63,393 bases of DNA from Thermogemmatispora onikobensis (GTDB lineage: Bacteria > Chloroflexota > Ktedonobacteria > Ktedonobacterales > Ktedonobacteraceae), in assembly GCF_001748285.1 (NCBI RefSeq), contig NZ_BDGT01000036.1, forward strand, positions 1-63,393. The letters are read 5' to 3'. Of this stretch, positions 27,789-37,053 are shown one piece after another; position 1 is the first letter of the stretch; each line of letters begins with the position of its first letter. The position numbers and the translations under genes are program-made. The notes beneath the pieces were generated by a model. The model saw nothing but the letters and a program-made list of their open reading frames with translations. It was not told the DNA's origin and searched no databases.

Positions 27789-28790
27789 ATGCGCCACTTG
27801 CTTCGTCGCATTCTGTTCTATCTGTTCGCCGCCTGGGCGGCAATTACCCTGAACTTCGTGATTCCGCGCCTGGCTCCAGGTGACCCGGCAGCAGTACTGT
27901 TGGGCAATCTGCAGAGTCGCGGTATCCACGTGGGAGCCGCCTACTTGAAGGCCATCCAGGCGGAGCTGGGCTATAATACCAGTGACCCGCTCCCTGTCCA
28001 GTACCTCGACTACCTCAATAGTCTGTTGCACGGCAACCTGGGGGTGGCCGTGACTTCCTCCTTCGAACCAGTGACCAACGTCATCGGGCGCGATATCTTC
28101 TGGTCGCTGGGTCTGGGCCTGGTCTCCGTGATCCTCAGTTTTGCCCTCGGCTGCCTGGTGGGCATCATTGTGGCCTGGAAACGCGGCTCGCTGCTCGATA
28201 CGATCTTGTCACCAGTGCTGAATTTCCTGTCGGCGATCCCTTACTTCTGGATGGCCCTCTTGATCCTTTACATCTTCGGCTTCGAGCTGCGCTGGTTCCC
28301 CCTGACCGGCGGCTACGATGAGCTGAATGTCGACCCAGGATGGACGCTTGATTTCATCGCAAGCGTGATATATCATGGGATCTTGCCAGCCCTGACGATT
28401 GTTATCGCTTCCATCGCCGGCTGGATGCTCACCATGCGCAACTCGATGATTACTACGCTCTCAGAGGACTACGTGCTGATGGCGAAGGCCAAAGGCTTGC
28501 GCACCAGTCGCATTATGTTCGCCTACGCGGCCCGCAATGCGATTCTGCCCAATGTGGCCGGCTTCGCTATCTCGCTGGGCTTCATTGTCGGCGGCCAGTT
28601 GCTGACGGAGATGGTCTTCTCCTACCCCGGCATCGGCTACTCCCTGCTGCAGGCGGTCCAAAACCAGGACTATTCCCTGATGCAGGGCATCTTCCTGGTC
28701 GTCGCCCTCGGCGTGCTCGGCGCCAATTTCCTCGCCGAGCTGAGCTACGCTTTCCTCGATCCCCGCGTCCGCCTCGAAAGGAGCGCCTGA
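27789..28790 (+). CDS. ABC transporter permease, DppB/OppB type
   Basis: 333 residues, six predicted membrane helices. The N-terminus (LLRRILFYLFAAWAAITLNFVIPRLAPGDP) and the cytoplasmic EAA loop (MRNSMITTLSEDYVLMAKAKG) are diagnostic of the DppB family. AAGGAG precedes the ATG. It pairs with the DppC-type permease encoded 5 bases downstream to form the channel of the importer. Confidence 0.93.
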   Translation: MRHLLRRILFYLFAAWAAITLNFVIPRLAPGDPAAVLLGNLQSRGIHVGAAYLKAIQAELGYNTSDPLPVQYLDYLNSLLHGNLGVAVTSSFEPVTNVIGRDIFWSLGLGLVSVILSFALGCLVGIIVAWKRGSLLDTILSPVLNFLSAIPYFWMALLILYIFGFELRWFPLTGGYDELNVDPGWTLDFIASVIYHGILPALTIVIASIAGWMLTMRNSMITTLSEDYVLMAKAKGLRTSRIMFAYAARNAILPNVAGFAISLGFIVGGQLLTEMVFSYPGIGYSLLQAVQNQDYSLMQGIFLVVALGVLGANFLAELSYAFLDPRVRLERSA

Positions 28791-28795
28791 CCACT

Positions 28796-29794
28796 ATGAG
28801 CCTGGGCAAGAATCTTCAGCACGTTGCTACTCTAGAGCCGGAAACGATCCCGTCAACGTTTCCAAAAAAGTTTCCACGCAGGGATTCGCGGCTGGCCCGT
28901 CTGGGAGGGAGCCTTCGGCTCGTCTGGCGGGTCTTGACGAGCAATCGCAAGGTGGCGATTGGCAGCAGCATTGTCGCCTTCTTCTTGTTGGTGGCCATCT
29001 TTGGGCCACTGTTGGCCCCTTATGATCCCACTGCGACCTCCAGGCTTTCGGAAACGCCGCCCTCGGCAGCCCACTGGCTGGGCACGACGGCCACGGGTCA
29101 GGACATCTTCTCGCAGCTGCTCTACGGCACGCGCAGCAGTGTCTTCTGGGGTTTCCTGACCGGCCTGCTGGTGACACTGGTCTCGGTCGTGGTCGGCCTG
29201 GTGAGCGGCTACTTCGGCGGGATCATCGACGAGCTTCTCTCGCTGGTGACCAACGTCTTTCTGGTGATCCCTGCGCTCCCGCTGGCCATTGTGGCGGTCG
29301 GCTACTTCCCCAAGGGGCCGCTAACGATCGCCCTGGTGATTATCCTCACCAACTGGTCTTTCAACGCCCGCCTGCTGCGAGCACAGACGCTCTCGATGCG
29401 CAGCCGTGAGTTTGTCACGGCGGCGCGGGCCAGCGGTGAGAATGTGTGGCGTATCATTTTCTTCGAGATTTTCCCCAACGAGATCGGCATTGTGGCGGCG
29501 GCTTTTGTGAGCACAGTGATCTTTGTGCTGTTGGCCTGGACGGCACTGGAATTCCTGGGTCTGGGCGATATCAATACCGTGAGCTGGGGAAGCATGCTCT
29601 ATTGGGCTCAGCAGTCCGATTCGATCTTCTCTGGCCTCTGGTGGTGGTTCGCTCCCCCAGGCTGCTGTATCGCCTTGCTTGGTGCCGCCCTGGCGCTGAT
29701 CAACTTCGGTATCGATGAGATCGCCGATCCGCGTCTGCGCAGCGAGGTCAGCGAGCATGTGCCGAAGGAACTCAAAGAGAAGGCGGTAACGTAA
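28796..29794 (+). CDS. ABC transporter permease, DppC/OppC type
   Basis: 332 residues. A cytoplasmic N-terminal tail of about 40 residues precedes the first helix, as in DppC. HWLGTTATGQDIFSQLLYGTRSS is the family's conserved periplasmic segment, and the EAA loop reads MRSREFVTAARASGENVWRIIFFEIFPN. It is separated from the DppB-type gene by 5 bases, and its stop overlaps the next start (TAATG). Confidence 0.93.
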   Translation: MSLGKNLQHVATLEPETIPSTFPKKFPRRDSRLARLGGSLRLVWRVLTSNRKVAIGSSIVAFFLLVAIFGPLLAPYDPTATSRLSETPPSAAHWLGTTATGQDIFSQLLYGTRSSVFWGFLTGLLVTLVSVVVGLVSGYFGGIIDELLSLVTNVFLVIPALPLAIVAVGYFPKGPLTIALVIILTNWSFNARLLRAQTLSMRSREFVTAARASGENVWRIIFFEIFPNEIGIVAAAFVSTVIFVLLAWTALEFLGLGDINTVSWGSMLYWAQQSDSIFSGLWWWFAPPGCCIALLGAALALINFGIDEIADPRLRSEVSEHVPKELKEKAVT

Positions 29795-31020
29795 TGTCTA
29801 TGATGGACAACCAGTCTCTCCATACCCCCAACAATCAGAGCAGCGGCAATGATGTCCTGCTGGAGGTCCGCGATCTGAGCGTTGACTACTACGCGGTCAA
29901 CGGCATCGTGCACGCGGTCAAAGAGGTGAGCTTCGAGCTGCGGCGGGGCGAGATTCTGGGGTTGGCGGGCGAGAGTGGCTGCGGCAAGTCGACGCTCGCT
30001 TACGCGATCTCGCGTCTTCTGCGCCCTCCAGCTTATATCACCGGCGGCCAGGTGCTCTATCATCCGCGCAAGGGCGAGAAGCTCGAAAAGGCCTCTCAAA
30101 TTGTCGCGGTGAGCGATCTGGGAGCCGGTCATCGCACGGCCCAGCATGGTGCTGCCGCTGCTTCTCCTGCTCCTTCGCCGGAGACGATCGACGTGCTGCG
30201 GCTCTCTCCGGCTCAGCTGCGGGCCTTCCGCTGGCATGAGATGGCCATCGTCTTCCAGAGCGCCATGAATGCCCTCAATCCGGTGATGACGATTGGCACT
30301 CAGATTATGGATGTGCTGAAAACGCATTGCCCTGAAATGAGTGCCGCGCATCGCAGGGAACTCGCTGCCGAGTTGCTAAGAATCGTCGGTATCTCCCCCG
30401 ATCGCCTTCGCAGTTATCCCCACGAGCTGAGTGGCGGCATGCGCCAGCGCGCGGTAATCGCCATTGCCCTGGCGCTGACGCCAGAGCTGATCATTATGGA
30501 TGAGCCAACGACGGCGCTCGATGTGGTGGTCCAGCGCGAGATCCTTGATCTGGTCAGCTCGCTCTGCCGCGAGTTTTCGACGGCGCTGATCTTTATTACT
30601 CATGATCTGTCGCTACTGCTGGAGCTGGCCGATACGATTGCGGTAATGTACGCCGGCAGGATGGTGGAGAAGGCGAGCAGTCGGGCGTTCTATGCTCACC
30701 CATGCCATCCGTATAGCTACGGCCTGCTGAATTCTTTCCCCAAGTTGCATGGCCCTATTCGCCGCATGGTTGGGATTCCTGGCTCTCCTCCCGATCTGCG
30801 CGCTGTCCCCGCTGGGTGCGCTTTCCATCCTCGTTGCCCCTTTGCCTGGCAGCCTTGCCAGCAGCTTGAGCCCCAGTTGCAGCCCTCGACGGCTGAGACG
30901 CCAGATCAACTGGTGGCCTGCCATCTCTATGATGCTCATCAACGTCCAGAAGGGCCGCCGAGCAGCGCCGAGTTCGCGGCACGCTACGAGGCTCTGGCTG
31001 AAGGGAGTGCAATCGCATGA
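29794..31020 (+). CDS. ABC transporter ATP-binding protein, DppD/OppD type, with extra linker
   Basis: 408 residues. Walker A is GESGCGKS (59-66), Q-loop [12 protein letters not shown], signature LSGGMRQR, Walker [13 protein letters not shown]. The C-terminal oligopeptide/dipeptide transporter domain includes the Cys-rich [15 protein letters not shown], which may bind an Fe-S cluster as reported for DppD-like proteins. About 40 residues (92-130), rich in Ala, Ser, Gly and Pro, sit between Walker A and the Q-loop where relatives have a short turn. Confidence 0.92.
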   Translation: MSMMDNQSLHTPNNQSSGNDVLLEVRDLSVDYYAVNGIVHAVKEVSFELRRGEILGLAGESGCGKSTLAYAISRLLRPPAYITGGQVLYHPRKGEKLEKASQIVAVSDLGAGHRTAQHGAAAASPAPSPETIDVLRLSPAQLRAFRWHEMAIVFQSAMNALNPVMTIGTQIMDVLKTHCPEMSAAHRRELAAELLRIVGISPDRLRSYPHELSGGMRQRAVIAIALALTPELIIMDEPTTALDVVVQREILDLVSSLCREFSTALIFITHDLSLLLELADTIAVMYAGRMVEKASSRAFYAHPCHPYSYGLLNSFPKLHGPIRRMVGIPGSPPDLRAVPAGCAFHPRCPFAWQPCQQLEPQLQPSTAETPDQLVACHLYDAHQRPEGPPSSAEFAARYEALAEGSAIA

Positions 31021-32189
31021 GCGTTTTCGAGCAGCTGACGGTGGAACAGACTCCTGAGAAGGTTTTAGAACCAGTGCTGGAGGCCGAGCATTTGCGTAAG
31101 GATTTCCCGCTACGCTCGATTCGCCTCTTCGGCCCCCCACGTGCTGTCCATGCCGTGGAAGATGCTTCGCTGGCCCTCTACCCGGGACGCGCGACGGCTG
31201 TGGTGGGGGAGAGTGGCAGCGGTAAGACGACTGTGGCACGCATGCTGGCCCGCCTCTATGATCCAACGTCGGGGGTGATCCGCTTCCACGGCCAGCCAGT
31301 CGATCTGAAGGCTCGTGGCCAGGCTCTGCGGGCTTATCGGCGCCATGTGCAGCTGATTTTCCAGGACCCCTTCGCTTCTTTGAATCCGATCCACAGTGTC
31401 CGTTACCATCTCAGTCGTCCCCTGCGCGTGCATGGCCACGTCCATAACCGCCAGGAGGAAACGGAACAAATTCTGGCGCTGCTGCGCCGCGTGAGCCTGA
31501 CGCCCGCTGAGCAGTTTATTGAAAAATATCCTTACCAGCTCAGCGGTGGCCAGCGCCAGCGTATCGCCATCGCTCGCGCTCTGGCCGTGCGCCCGGAGGT
31601 TCTGCTGGCCGACGAGCCGGTCTCGATGCTCGATGTCTCGATCCGCCTCGATATTCTGAATCTGTTGCTACGCCTCAAGGATGAGGAACGGCTCGCGCTG
31701 CTCTATATTACGCACGATATTGCGAGTGCTCGCTACTTTGCGGAGGAGACGCTGGTGATGTACGCCGGGCAGATGGTGGAGGGCGGCCCCAGCGAGGAGG
31801 TGACGCAGCGTCCGAAGCATCCCTACACTCAGTTGCTGCTGTCGGCGGCTCCCGATCCCGACCGGATGATGGCCGGCCAGAAGGTGGAGCTGCCGGCACG
31901 CGGCGAGATTCCTAGCCTGATCAATCCGCCCAGCGGTTGCCGCTTCCATCCGCGCTGCCCTCATGCGATGGAGATCTGCCGCCAGCGATTCCCAGGCCGC
32001 ACACAGCTGGGTAACGGTCACTGGACCCACTGTTTCCTCTATGGCGACGGCGACGGCAAGCCGGTGGCCAGTCCTCGTCTGAAGGCCACGAGCAGCAGTG
32101 ACTCGGCAACTCCGACGGCGATGGATGGAGCTGGCCCCGGCTCTTCTCCTCTGAAGACTCCGCCGAGTAGTCCCAGCTCTCAATCATAG
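31017..32189 (+). CDS. ABC transporter ATP-binding protein, DppF/OppF type
   Basis: 390 residues, overlapping the DppD-type gene by four bases (ATGA). Walker [10 protein letters not shown]-loop [12 protein letters not shown], signature LSGGQRQR, Walker [13 protein letters not shown], and the C-terminal Cys motif [14 protein letters not shown]. The last 40 residues are a Ser/Thr/Pro-rich tail not needed for the fold. The 3' end overlaps the convergent amidohydrolase gene by 10 bases. Confidence 0.92.
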   Translation: MSVFEQLTVEQTPEKVLEPVLEAEHLRKDFPLRSIRLFGPPRAVHAVEDASLALYPGRATAVVGESGSGKTTVARMLARLYDPTSGVIRFHGQPVDLKARGQALRAYRRHVQLIFQDPFASLNPIHSVRYHLSRPLRVHGHVHNRQEETEQILALLRRVSLTPAEQFIEKYPYQLSGGQRQRIAIARALAVRPEVLLADEPVSMLDVSIRLDILNLLLRLKDEERLALLYITHDIASARYFAEETLVMYAGQMVEGGPSEEVTQRPKHPYTQLLLSAAPDPDRMMAGQKVELPARGEIPSLINPPSGCRFHPRCPHAMEICRQRFPGRTQLGNGHWTHCFLYGDGDGKPVASPRLKATSSSDSATPTAMDGAGPGSSPLKTPPSSPSSQS

Positions 32190-33613
32190 AGGCTGGTGGT
32201 AATGGGAATCTGACTGCTTTTGAGACCCGAACGCGCGACGACTCGCTCCGTGAGTCGTCGCGCTTGCTCGATGACTTCGCTTTCGTCAAAGGTGAGGATA
32301 CGGCGATTCTCCATGACCAGGGTGCCATTGATGATGCTGTGCTTGACGCTGCTGCCGGTGGCGGCGTAGACCAGGGTCTGCACGGGATCATTGCAAGGCA
32401 CCCATTCGACCTGGTTGAGGTCGAAGAAGATGAGATCAGCCCGCTTGCCAACTTCGATGGAGCCGATTTCATCGTCCCAGAGCAAGGCGCGCGCCCCTTC
32501 GATGGTGGCCATACGGATGGCTTGCCGGGCAGGGATCATGGCGGCATCCATGCGCGCATCTTTGAAGAGACCCGCCGCCAGGTAGAGCTGGCGCGTCATG
32601 TCGAGGGCACCAGAAGCGGAAACACCGTCGCAGCCAAGGGCGACGGTGACACCGGCAGCCAGCATTTCGGGATAGCTGCCGATGCGCGTGGCTCCCTTGG
32701 CAATCTTGAGTGAGGTGCCAGGACAGAAGGCTACTTTGGTTCCTCGTTGAGCCAGCAAGGCGATCTCATGGTCTTTGATGGCCACGACATGGGCCAGGAC
32801 GAGATTCGGCCCCAAGGCGCCTATGCGCTCCAGTCGCTCGACCGGCCAGAGACCATATTTCTGCTCGCTGACACGCGCTTCTTCGATGGAGGAGGCAATA
32901 TGATAGGTGGTGCCGACTCCGAGCCGCTCGGCTAGCTGGCGGGCACCACGGTGTAGCTCGGGACTGCATGGCTCTTTGCCTTCGATGTTGACCCAGCAGC
33001 GGATGCGTCCGTCGGCGTAGCCGTGCCAGCGCTTGACGCAGGCTTCGAGGGCGACCAGGGCTTCGTCGGCGTCGCGGAAGAAGTGATGGGCGACCATCTC
33101 AGGGGTCCAGTAGGGTGGGATGACCTCCGGCTTGACGTCGGCGGCGTGACGGCCCGTGATGCCACGCATGCCGGCCTGGGCCGCCGCCTGGACGGTGATG
33201 CCGGCGTCGTTCTGGGAACCCATGTCCAGGAAGCAGGTGGTGCCGGTCTTGATCATTTCGAGACAGGCTAAGAGGACACTCCAGTGCTCAGCCTCTTCGT
33301 CGACGGCGGCATAGAAGGGCTTGGCCCAGTTGAAGACCCAGGGCCGCGTGGTGAGGCTATCGGGAAAGAGGCCGCGACTGAGCTGCTCAGAGAGGTGGAC
33401 ATGGGCTTCGATGAGGCCAGGCATGAGCAGGGTGCGCCGCCCCTCGATGATGCGGTCGAAGTGGCTACCTCGGTAACGGGCGGCGATGTCGTCGGCCCGG
33501 CCTACGGCGGCAATGCGCGTGTCTTCGATGACGACCGAGGCGTGCTCCAGGACACTGTCGTGTTGATCAACGGTCAGAAGATAGTCGACGTTATCGATGA
33601 GGATGCGTGTCAT
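32180..33613 (-). CDS. Amidohydrolase of the Atz/Trz (chlorohydrolase/deaminase) family
   Basis: 477 residues. Metal ligands: HxH at His71/His73 (EAHVHL), a His in [11 protein letters not shown], a second His in [11 protein letters not shown], and an Asp in GCDGVSASG. The family includes guanine, S-adenosylhomocysteine, melamine and triazine deaminases and hydrolases, so the reaction is deamination or hydrolytic removal of a ring substituent. It is the last of three minus-strand hydrolase genes, about 107 bases after the dihydropyrimidinase-like gene. The substrate is probably an N-heterocycle. Confidence 0.87.
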   Translation of the reverse strand: MTRILIDNVDYLLTVDQHDSVLEHASVVIEDTRIAAVGRADDIAARYRGSHFDRIIEGRRTLLMPGLIEAHVHLSEQLSRGLFPDSLTTRPWVFNWAKPFYAAVDEEAEHWSVLLACLEMIKTGTTCFLDMGSQNDAGITVQAAAQAGMRGITGRHAADVKPEVIPPYWTPEMVAHHFFRDADEALVALEACVKRWHGYADGRIRCWVNIEGKEPCSPELHRGARQLAERLGVGTTYHIASSIEEARVSEQKYGLWPVERLERIGALGPNLVLAHVVAIKDHEIALLAQRGTKVAFCPGTSLKIAKGATRIGSYPEMLAAGVTVALGCDGVSASGALDMTRQLYLAAGLFKDARMDAAMIPARQAIRMATIEGARALLWDDEIGSIEVGKRADLIFFDLNQVEWVPCNDPVQTLVYAATGSSVKHSIINGTLVMENRRILTFDESEVIEQARRLTERVVARSGLKSSQIPITTSLYD

Positions 33614-33720
33614 CGCTTCGTTCCTCGCTGTTTTCTGGCTCTCTGGTTTGATCGGCTGACGAGACGGCAGGCTGCTACCGTTGGGCCGCCGCCCGGTCTG
33701 GCCGGCAGCCCTCTCCTCGC

Positions 33721-35076
33721 TTAGGGATAGGAGCGCAGGACGCGCCCGATGCCCGGCTTGACGAGCAGTTGGCCCTCGCGATAGACAAGCTGGCCCCCCT
33801 TGATGGTGAGCACCGGCCAGCCTTTGACTGTCATGCCGTTGGCTGGCGTTTTGAGCTTGGAGAAGGTGGTCTCGGGACTGACGACGCGCTCGGCTTCCAT
33901 GTCGACGAGGACGAGGTCGGCGTCTTTGCCAATGGCGATGGAACCTTTGCGGTCGTCAATGTGGTAGAGGCGGGCGGGATTGAGGGCCGCGACGTGGGCG
34001 AGTTGCTGCAGGGTGATGCGGCCTTTGTGAACACCTTCGGAGAGGAGAAGCGGGAGGGCGACTTCAATGCCAGGCATGCCAGCGGTGACGCTCCAGAGGT
34101 CATCGGTTTCGTGCTTTTCGCAGGCGATGTGGTCGGTGCCAACGGTGGCAATGGCTCCACGGCGAATGGCTTCCCAGAGGCGCTCACCGTTGGCGCGGTC
34201 GCGCAGGGGCGGATTCATTTTGCCAATGGCTCCGATGCGCGCTCCAGCCTCCTCGGGGAAGACTGTCAGAAACTGGACGAGGGTTTCGAGCACGGGCGGG
34301 ACCTTGGTCCAGCGGGCCGCAGCGTCTACTCCGTCGGCGGTGCTGAGGTGCAGGACGACGATGCGGCAGCCGGTGAGTTCGCTGAGGTAGGCCATCGTGT
34401 GGATGTCGGCCACTTCGCAGAAGGCGGGCCGCCCATCGCTCCAGGCTTGCAGGTCTCTGCGCCCGGTGGCCTGGATGGCAGGCAAGGTGTAGCGCACGAT
34501 TTCGACATCCTCACAGTGAAGCGCCACCAGCCCATTGAAGGGTGCGCATTGCTTCATGGTGAGATAGGCATCGCCATCATCCAGCGGCTCGATGTCTAGC
34601 TCGGCCACCGCAGGCGCACGGTAGTCGAGATGGAGCTTGTAGCAGAGGACGCCAAAGCGCTCGTGGTAGAGGGGGATTTCGTCGATGTGTTGCCGATTCT
34701 GGATCTGCAGGTGAATGACCACGTCGCAGTAGGAGTGCTCGGCAATGCTGCGCTCCCAGCGCGGATAGACCTCTAGATAGGAGGTTTTGGCCCGATTGTG
34801 CGGCATCATGACGGTGGTGCCTCCGGCGATGGCGGCGGCACTGGTCTGCTCGACGTCCTGGTCAAAAGGGTAGTGGACGCCCAGGTGAATGTGTGGCTCG
34901 ACGCGCCCGGGCAGTAAATAGTGACCGCGCCCGTCGATGGTCTCTTGGGCCGCCGGCGGGCTGTCGTCGTCGCCGAGAGCGCTGATCTTGCCATCACGCA
35001 CAGCGAGCCAGCCGGCGAAGGTGGTGGTGGGCGTGACGATGCGACAATTCTTGATGACCAGGTCCGCTTTTGCCAT
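33721..35076 (-). CDS. Cyclic amidohydrolase (dihydropyrimidinase/hydantoinase/allantoinase/dihydroorotase-like)
   Basis: 451 residues. HxH at His62/His64 (EPHIHLG), the lysine expected to be carboxylated at Lys147 (CYKLHLD), His in VALHCEDVE and VVLHLST, and Asp in VGTDHIAC. The pattern KMNPPLRD is shared by dihydroorotases, allantoinases and hydantoinases. With pyr genes absent and other ureide-type hydrolases adjacent, a catabolic ring-opening role is more likely than pyrimidine synthesis. The exact substrate is not resolved. Confidence 0.87.
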   Translation of the reverse strand: MAKADLVIKNCRIVTPTTTFAGWLAVRDGKISALGDDDSPPAAQETIDGRGHYLLPGRVEPHIHLGVHYPFDQDVEQTSAAAIAGGTTVMMPHNRAKTSYLEVYPRWERSIAEHSYCDVVIHLQIQNRQHIDEIPLYHERFGVLCYKLHLDYRAPAVAELDIEPLDDGDAYLTMKQCAPFNGLVALHCEDVEIVRYTLPAIQATGRRDLQAWSDGRPAFCEVADIHTMAYLSELTGCRIVVLHLSTADGVDAAARWTKVPPVLETLVQFLTVFPEEAGARIGAIGKMNPPLRDRANGERLWEAIRRGAIATVGTDHIACEKHETDDLWSVTAGMPGIEVALPLLLSEGVHKGRITLQQLAHVAALNPARLYHIDDRKGSIAIGKDADLVLVDMEAERVVSPETTFSKLKTPANGMTVKGWPVLTIKGGQLVYREGQLLVKPGIGRVLRSYP

Positions 35077-35168
35077 GATGTTGCTCGCTCCTCTCTTCTT
35101 GTTCTCTGTCTTGTCGGTCTTGCTCTTGGCGAATCGTTCGGCGTGGATGGACCGCTCGCCACTGTGGC

Positions 35169-35813
35169 TCAGCTCTGTGGCTCGACCTGAGTGGTGACTC
35201 GCTCGATGACAGGCAGCAGCTCGTCCAGGGAGACAACGGCGCCAATGTAGCGCTCCCAGACGGCCAGGGCCATGTCATGCCAGGCCGGGTCAATGCCCCC
35301 AACGCATTCGCGTACAACGACGATGTCGTAGTCGCGCATGTAAGCCTCGCGGACAGTGGTGTCAATGCAGGCGTTGGTGGTGGTGCCAGTGATGAGCAGC
35401 AGCCGCCGCCCAAGGATACGCAGGAGGACCTCTAGCCGTGTGCCGTAAAAGGCGCTGAATTTGTGCTTTTCGATGAGATGGCTGCGCTCGTCGATGAGGG
35501 GCTGCAGTTCGGCAACGATCTCGGCATCCCAGGTGCCGGGTTGGCAGGCAATGCGAGCCCGCTTCTGCGTGTGCGGGGTGATACGGTGCAGCTCCCGCGT
35601 GCAATCTTCGGCAAAGTGGTGCTGAATGGTCCAGATGTCAGGGATGCCACAGACCTTGCAAACCTCTACCAGACGGCGAATGTGGGGAATGATGGCCGCC
35701 AGCGGCCCGGTGTCGACACCGCTGAGACCAAGCGTTCCCCGGGGGTGACAAAAGGCGTTTTGGACGTCAATGACGAGTAGGGCGGTTTCGCGAGGGTCGA
35801 TCTGGAAGTTCAT
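35169..35813 (-). CDS. Isochorismatase-family cysteine hydrolase (ureidoacrylate/carbamoylsarcosine amidase-like)
   Basis: 214 residues with the catalytic triad Asp16 (VIDVQN), Lys118 (EKHKFSAF) and Cys149 (TTTNACIDTT), and a cis-peptide motif before the Cys. Members of this family next to cyclic amidohydrolases release ammonia or CO2 from N-carbamoyl products (ureidoacrylate, N-carbamoylsarcosine), which fits this operon. It is the first gene of the minus-strand operon, reading from the promoter region with the paired palindromes. True isochorismatase activity is unlikely here. Confidence 0.85.
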   Translation of the reverse strand: MNFQIDPRETALLVIDVQNAFCHPRGTLGLSGVDTGPLAAIIPHIRRLVEVCKVCGIPDIWTIQHHFAEDCTRELHRITPHTQKRARIACQPGTWDAEIVAELQPLIDERSHLIEKHKFSAFYGTRLEVLLRILGRRLLLITGTTTNACIDTTVREAYMRDYDIVVVRECVGGIDPAWHDMALAVWERYIGAVVSLDELLPVIERVTTQVEPQS

Positions 35814-35892
35814 CTCGCTCCCTCTCTTTCTTGTTTGCTTGCTTGTTCTTCACAGGACTCCCCCGACCACGGACGGGCCGCCCGCCGGAGGC

Positions 35893-35921
35893 TTGACGGG
35901 CTCCGCAAAAAGTGGTATAGT
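35893..35921 (+). promoter_or_regulatory. Predicted promoter of the Hyi-like gene, overlapping operator A
   Basis: TTGACG at 35893-35898 and TATAGT at 35916-35921 with a 17-base spacer. The -10 box lies inside the palindrome at 35913-35931, so a bound regulator would block RNA polymerase. On the other strand the same palindrome contains TATAAT, a possible -10 for the minus-strand hydrolase operon, although I see no good -35 for it. Confidence 0.6.
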
Positions 35922-35931
35922 GATTATACCA
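35913..35931. promoter_or_regulatory. GntR-type operator A
   Basis: TGGTATAGTGATTATACCA: 7-bp arms TGGTATA/TATACCA around a 5-bp centre, extended to 8 bp by the flanking G and C. The TGGT...ACCA form suits FadR-subfamily GntR regulators, one of which is encoded at 45702. Operator B, 91 bp away, is its exact reverse complement. Confidence 0.65.
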
Positions 35932-36003
35932 CATTGGCGGCGGCAAAGAGAGCGCCCACCCCTGTCCTCCTCAGTCGAGGGCCGGGTTGACCGCTGCCAG
36001 AAG

Positions 36004-36022
36004 TGGTATAATCACTATACCA
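36004..36022. promoter_or_regulatory. GntR-type operator B
   Basis: TGGTATAATCACTATACCA, the exact reverse complement of operator A, with the same 8-bp extended arms. It lies 52 bases before the Hyi-like start, within the predicted leader. Two such sites about 91 bp apart could allow looping. Confidence 0.65.
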
Positions 36023-36073
36023 CACTGATGGAAGCCCGGTGCAAGCAAGGGACGCCAGCGAGAGGATGGCACC

Positions 36074-36937
36074 ATGCAGTACATTGCCATGATTGAAGCG
36101 ATAGCGGAGGCGCCGCAGTACCAGTTTCTCTGGCGTGAGTTGCCGGTTGAGGAGCGCATCAAGGAGGCGGCGCGTGCGGGTTTTGCCGGTGTTGATTTCT
36201 GGGACTGGATTGACAAGGACATTGACCATCTGGCTCGGGTCGCTGCTGATCACGGCATCTTTATCAATTCGGTCTTTGGCTCGCGGTTTGGCTCGCTGAG
36301 CAATGCTGCTGACCATGCCCGCGTTCTCGACCAGTTTCGTGAATCGCTGGAGACGGCAGCGCGTTGTGGTATCCGGGCCCTCTTTGTTCAGAGCGACGAG
36401 GTTGGTCCTGGGGGGCAGGTAGTGCCTCCGGCCCGTTCTCTGAGCGAGGCAGAGCGCTGGCAGGGGCTAGAGGAAGGACTCTGGCGCCTGGTGGAGCTGG
36501 TCGATAGCTCGGGGCTGGAGGTGACGCTCCTGATCGAGCCGCTCAGCAAGCTCCATGTTCATGGCTATTTGCTGCGCAGCGTCCTCGACGCCGCCCATCT
36601 GGTCCGGCGTCTCAATTCACCCCGGCTGAGGCTGGTCTTTGATCTTTTCCACCAACAGATCAACGAAGGGAATCTGATCAATAACCTGCGAGCGACCATT
36701 GATCTGGTCGGCGCGATCCACATCGCCGATGTCCCCGAGCGTGGTGCTCCGGGTACGGGGGAGATCAACATCGCCAGGATCTACCGTGAGATGCTGGCCC
36801 TCGGCTATGATGGCCAGGTCGGTTTCGAGTGCGTGCCGGGAGACAGTTCAACAGCGGAGGTATTGGCAGCTATCCGCGCTATTTTCCCCTTCCCCGATCC
36901 TGATCCCGATCCTGATCCTGACGCTGAGCGGCGCTAG
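36074..36937 (+). CDS. Hydroxypyruvate isomerase-like TIM-barrel protein
   Basis: 287 residues of the xylose-isomerase-like TIM-barrel family. The segment VFDLFHQQINEGNLINNL, then HIADVPERGAPGTGEIN and YDGQVGFECVP are the metal-binding and substrate-loop signatures of the Hyi group. Hyi interconverts hydroxypyruvate and tartronate semialdehyde, an intermediate of ureide/glyoxylate breakdown, but related enzymes act on other sugars. The tail is a DPDPDPDPD repeat encoded by near-identical 6-base units at about 36894-36923. It is the first gene of the rightward operon. Confidence 0.8.
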   Translation: MQYIAMIEAIAEAPQYQFLWRELPVEERIKEAARAGFAGVDFWDWIDKDIDHLARVAADHGIFINSVFGSRFGSLSNAADHARVLDQFRESLETAARCGIRALFVQSDEVGPGGQVVPPARSLSEAERWQGLEEGLWRLVELVDSSGLEVTLLIEPLSKLHVHGYLLRSVLDAAHLVRRLNSPRLRLVFDLFHQQINEGNLINNLRATIDLVGAIHIADVPERGAPGTGEINIARIYREMLALGYDGQVGFECVPGDSSTAEVLAAIRAIFPFPDPDPDPDPDAERR

Positions 36938-37053
36938 CTGGCACGGTCATCGCGCGCTCTCGCCTGCTGTTGTTGTCCGTGCGTTCCGTTCCGTTCGGTT
37001 CGTCCTGTCAGAAGTCGCTGGCTCCAGCTCATGGAGCGAAAGGTTGGCTGGCT

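Noticed and set aside
35169-35813. Isochorismatase of siderophore synthesis
   Set aside because: The fold fits, but the neighbours are cyclic amidohydrolases and deaminases with no siderophore genes. An amidase role is more likely.
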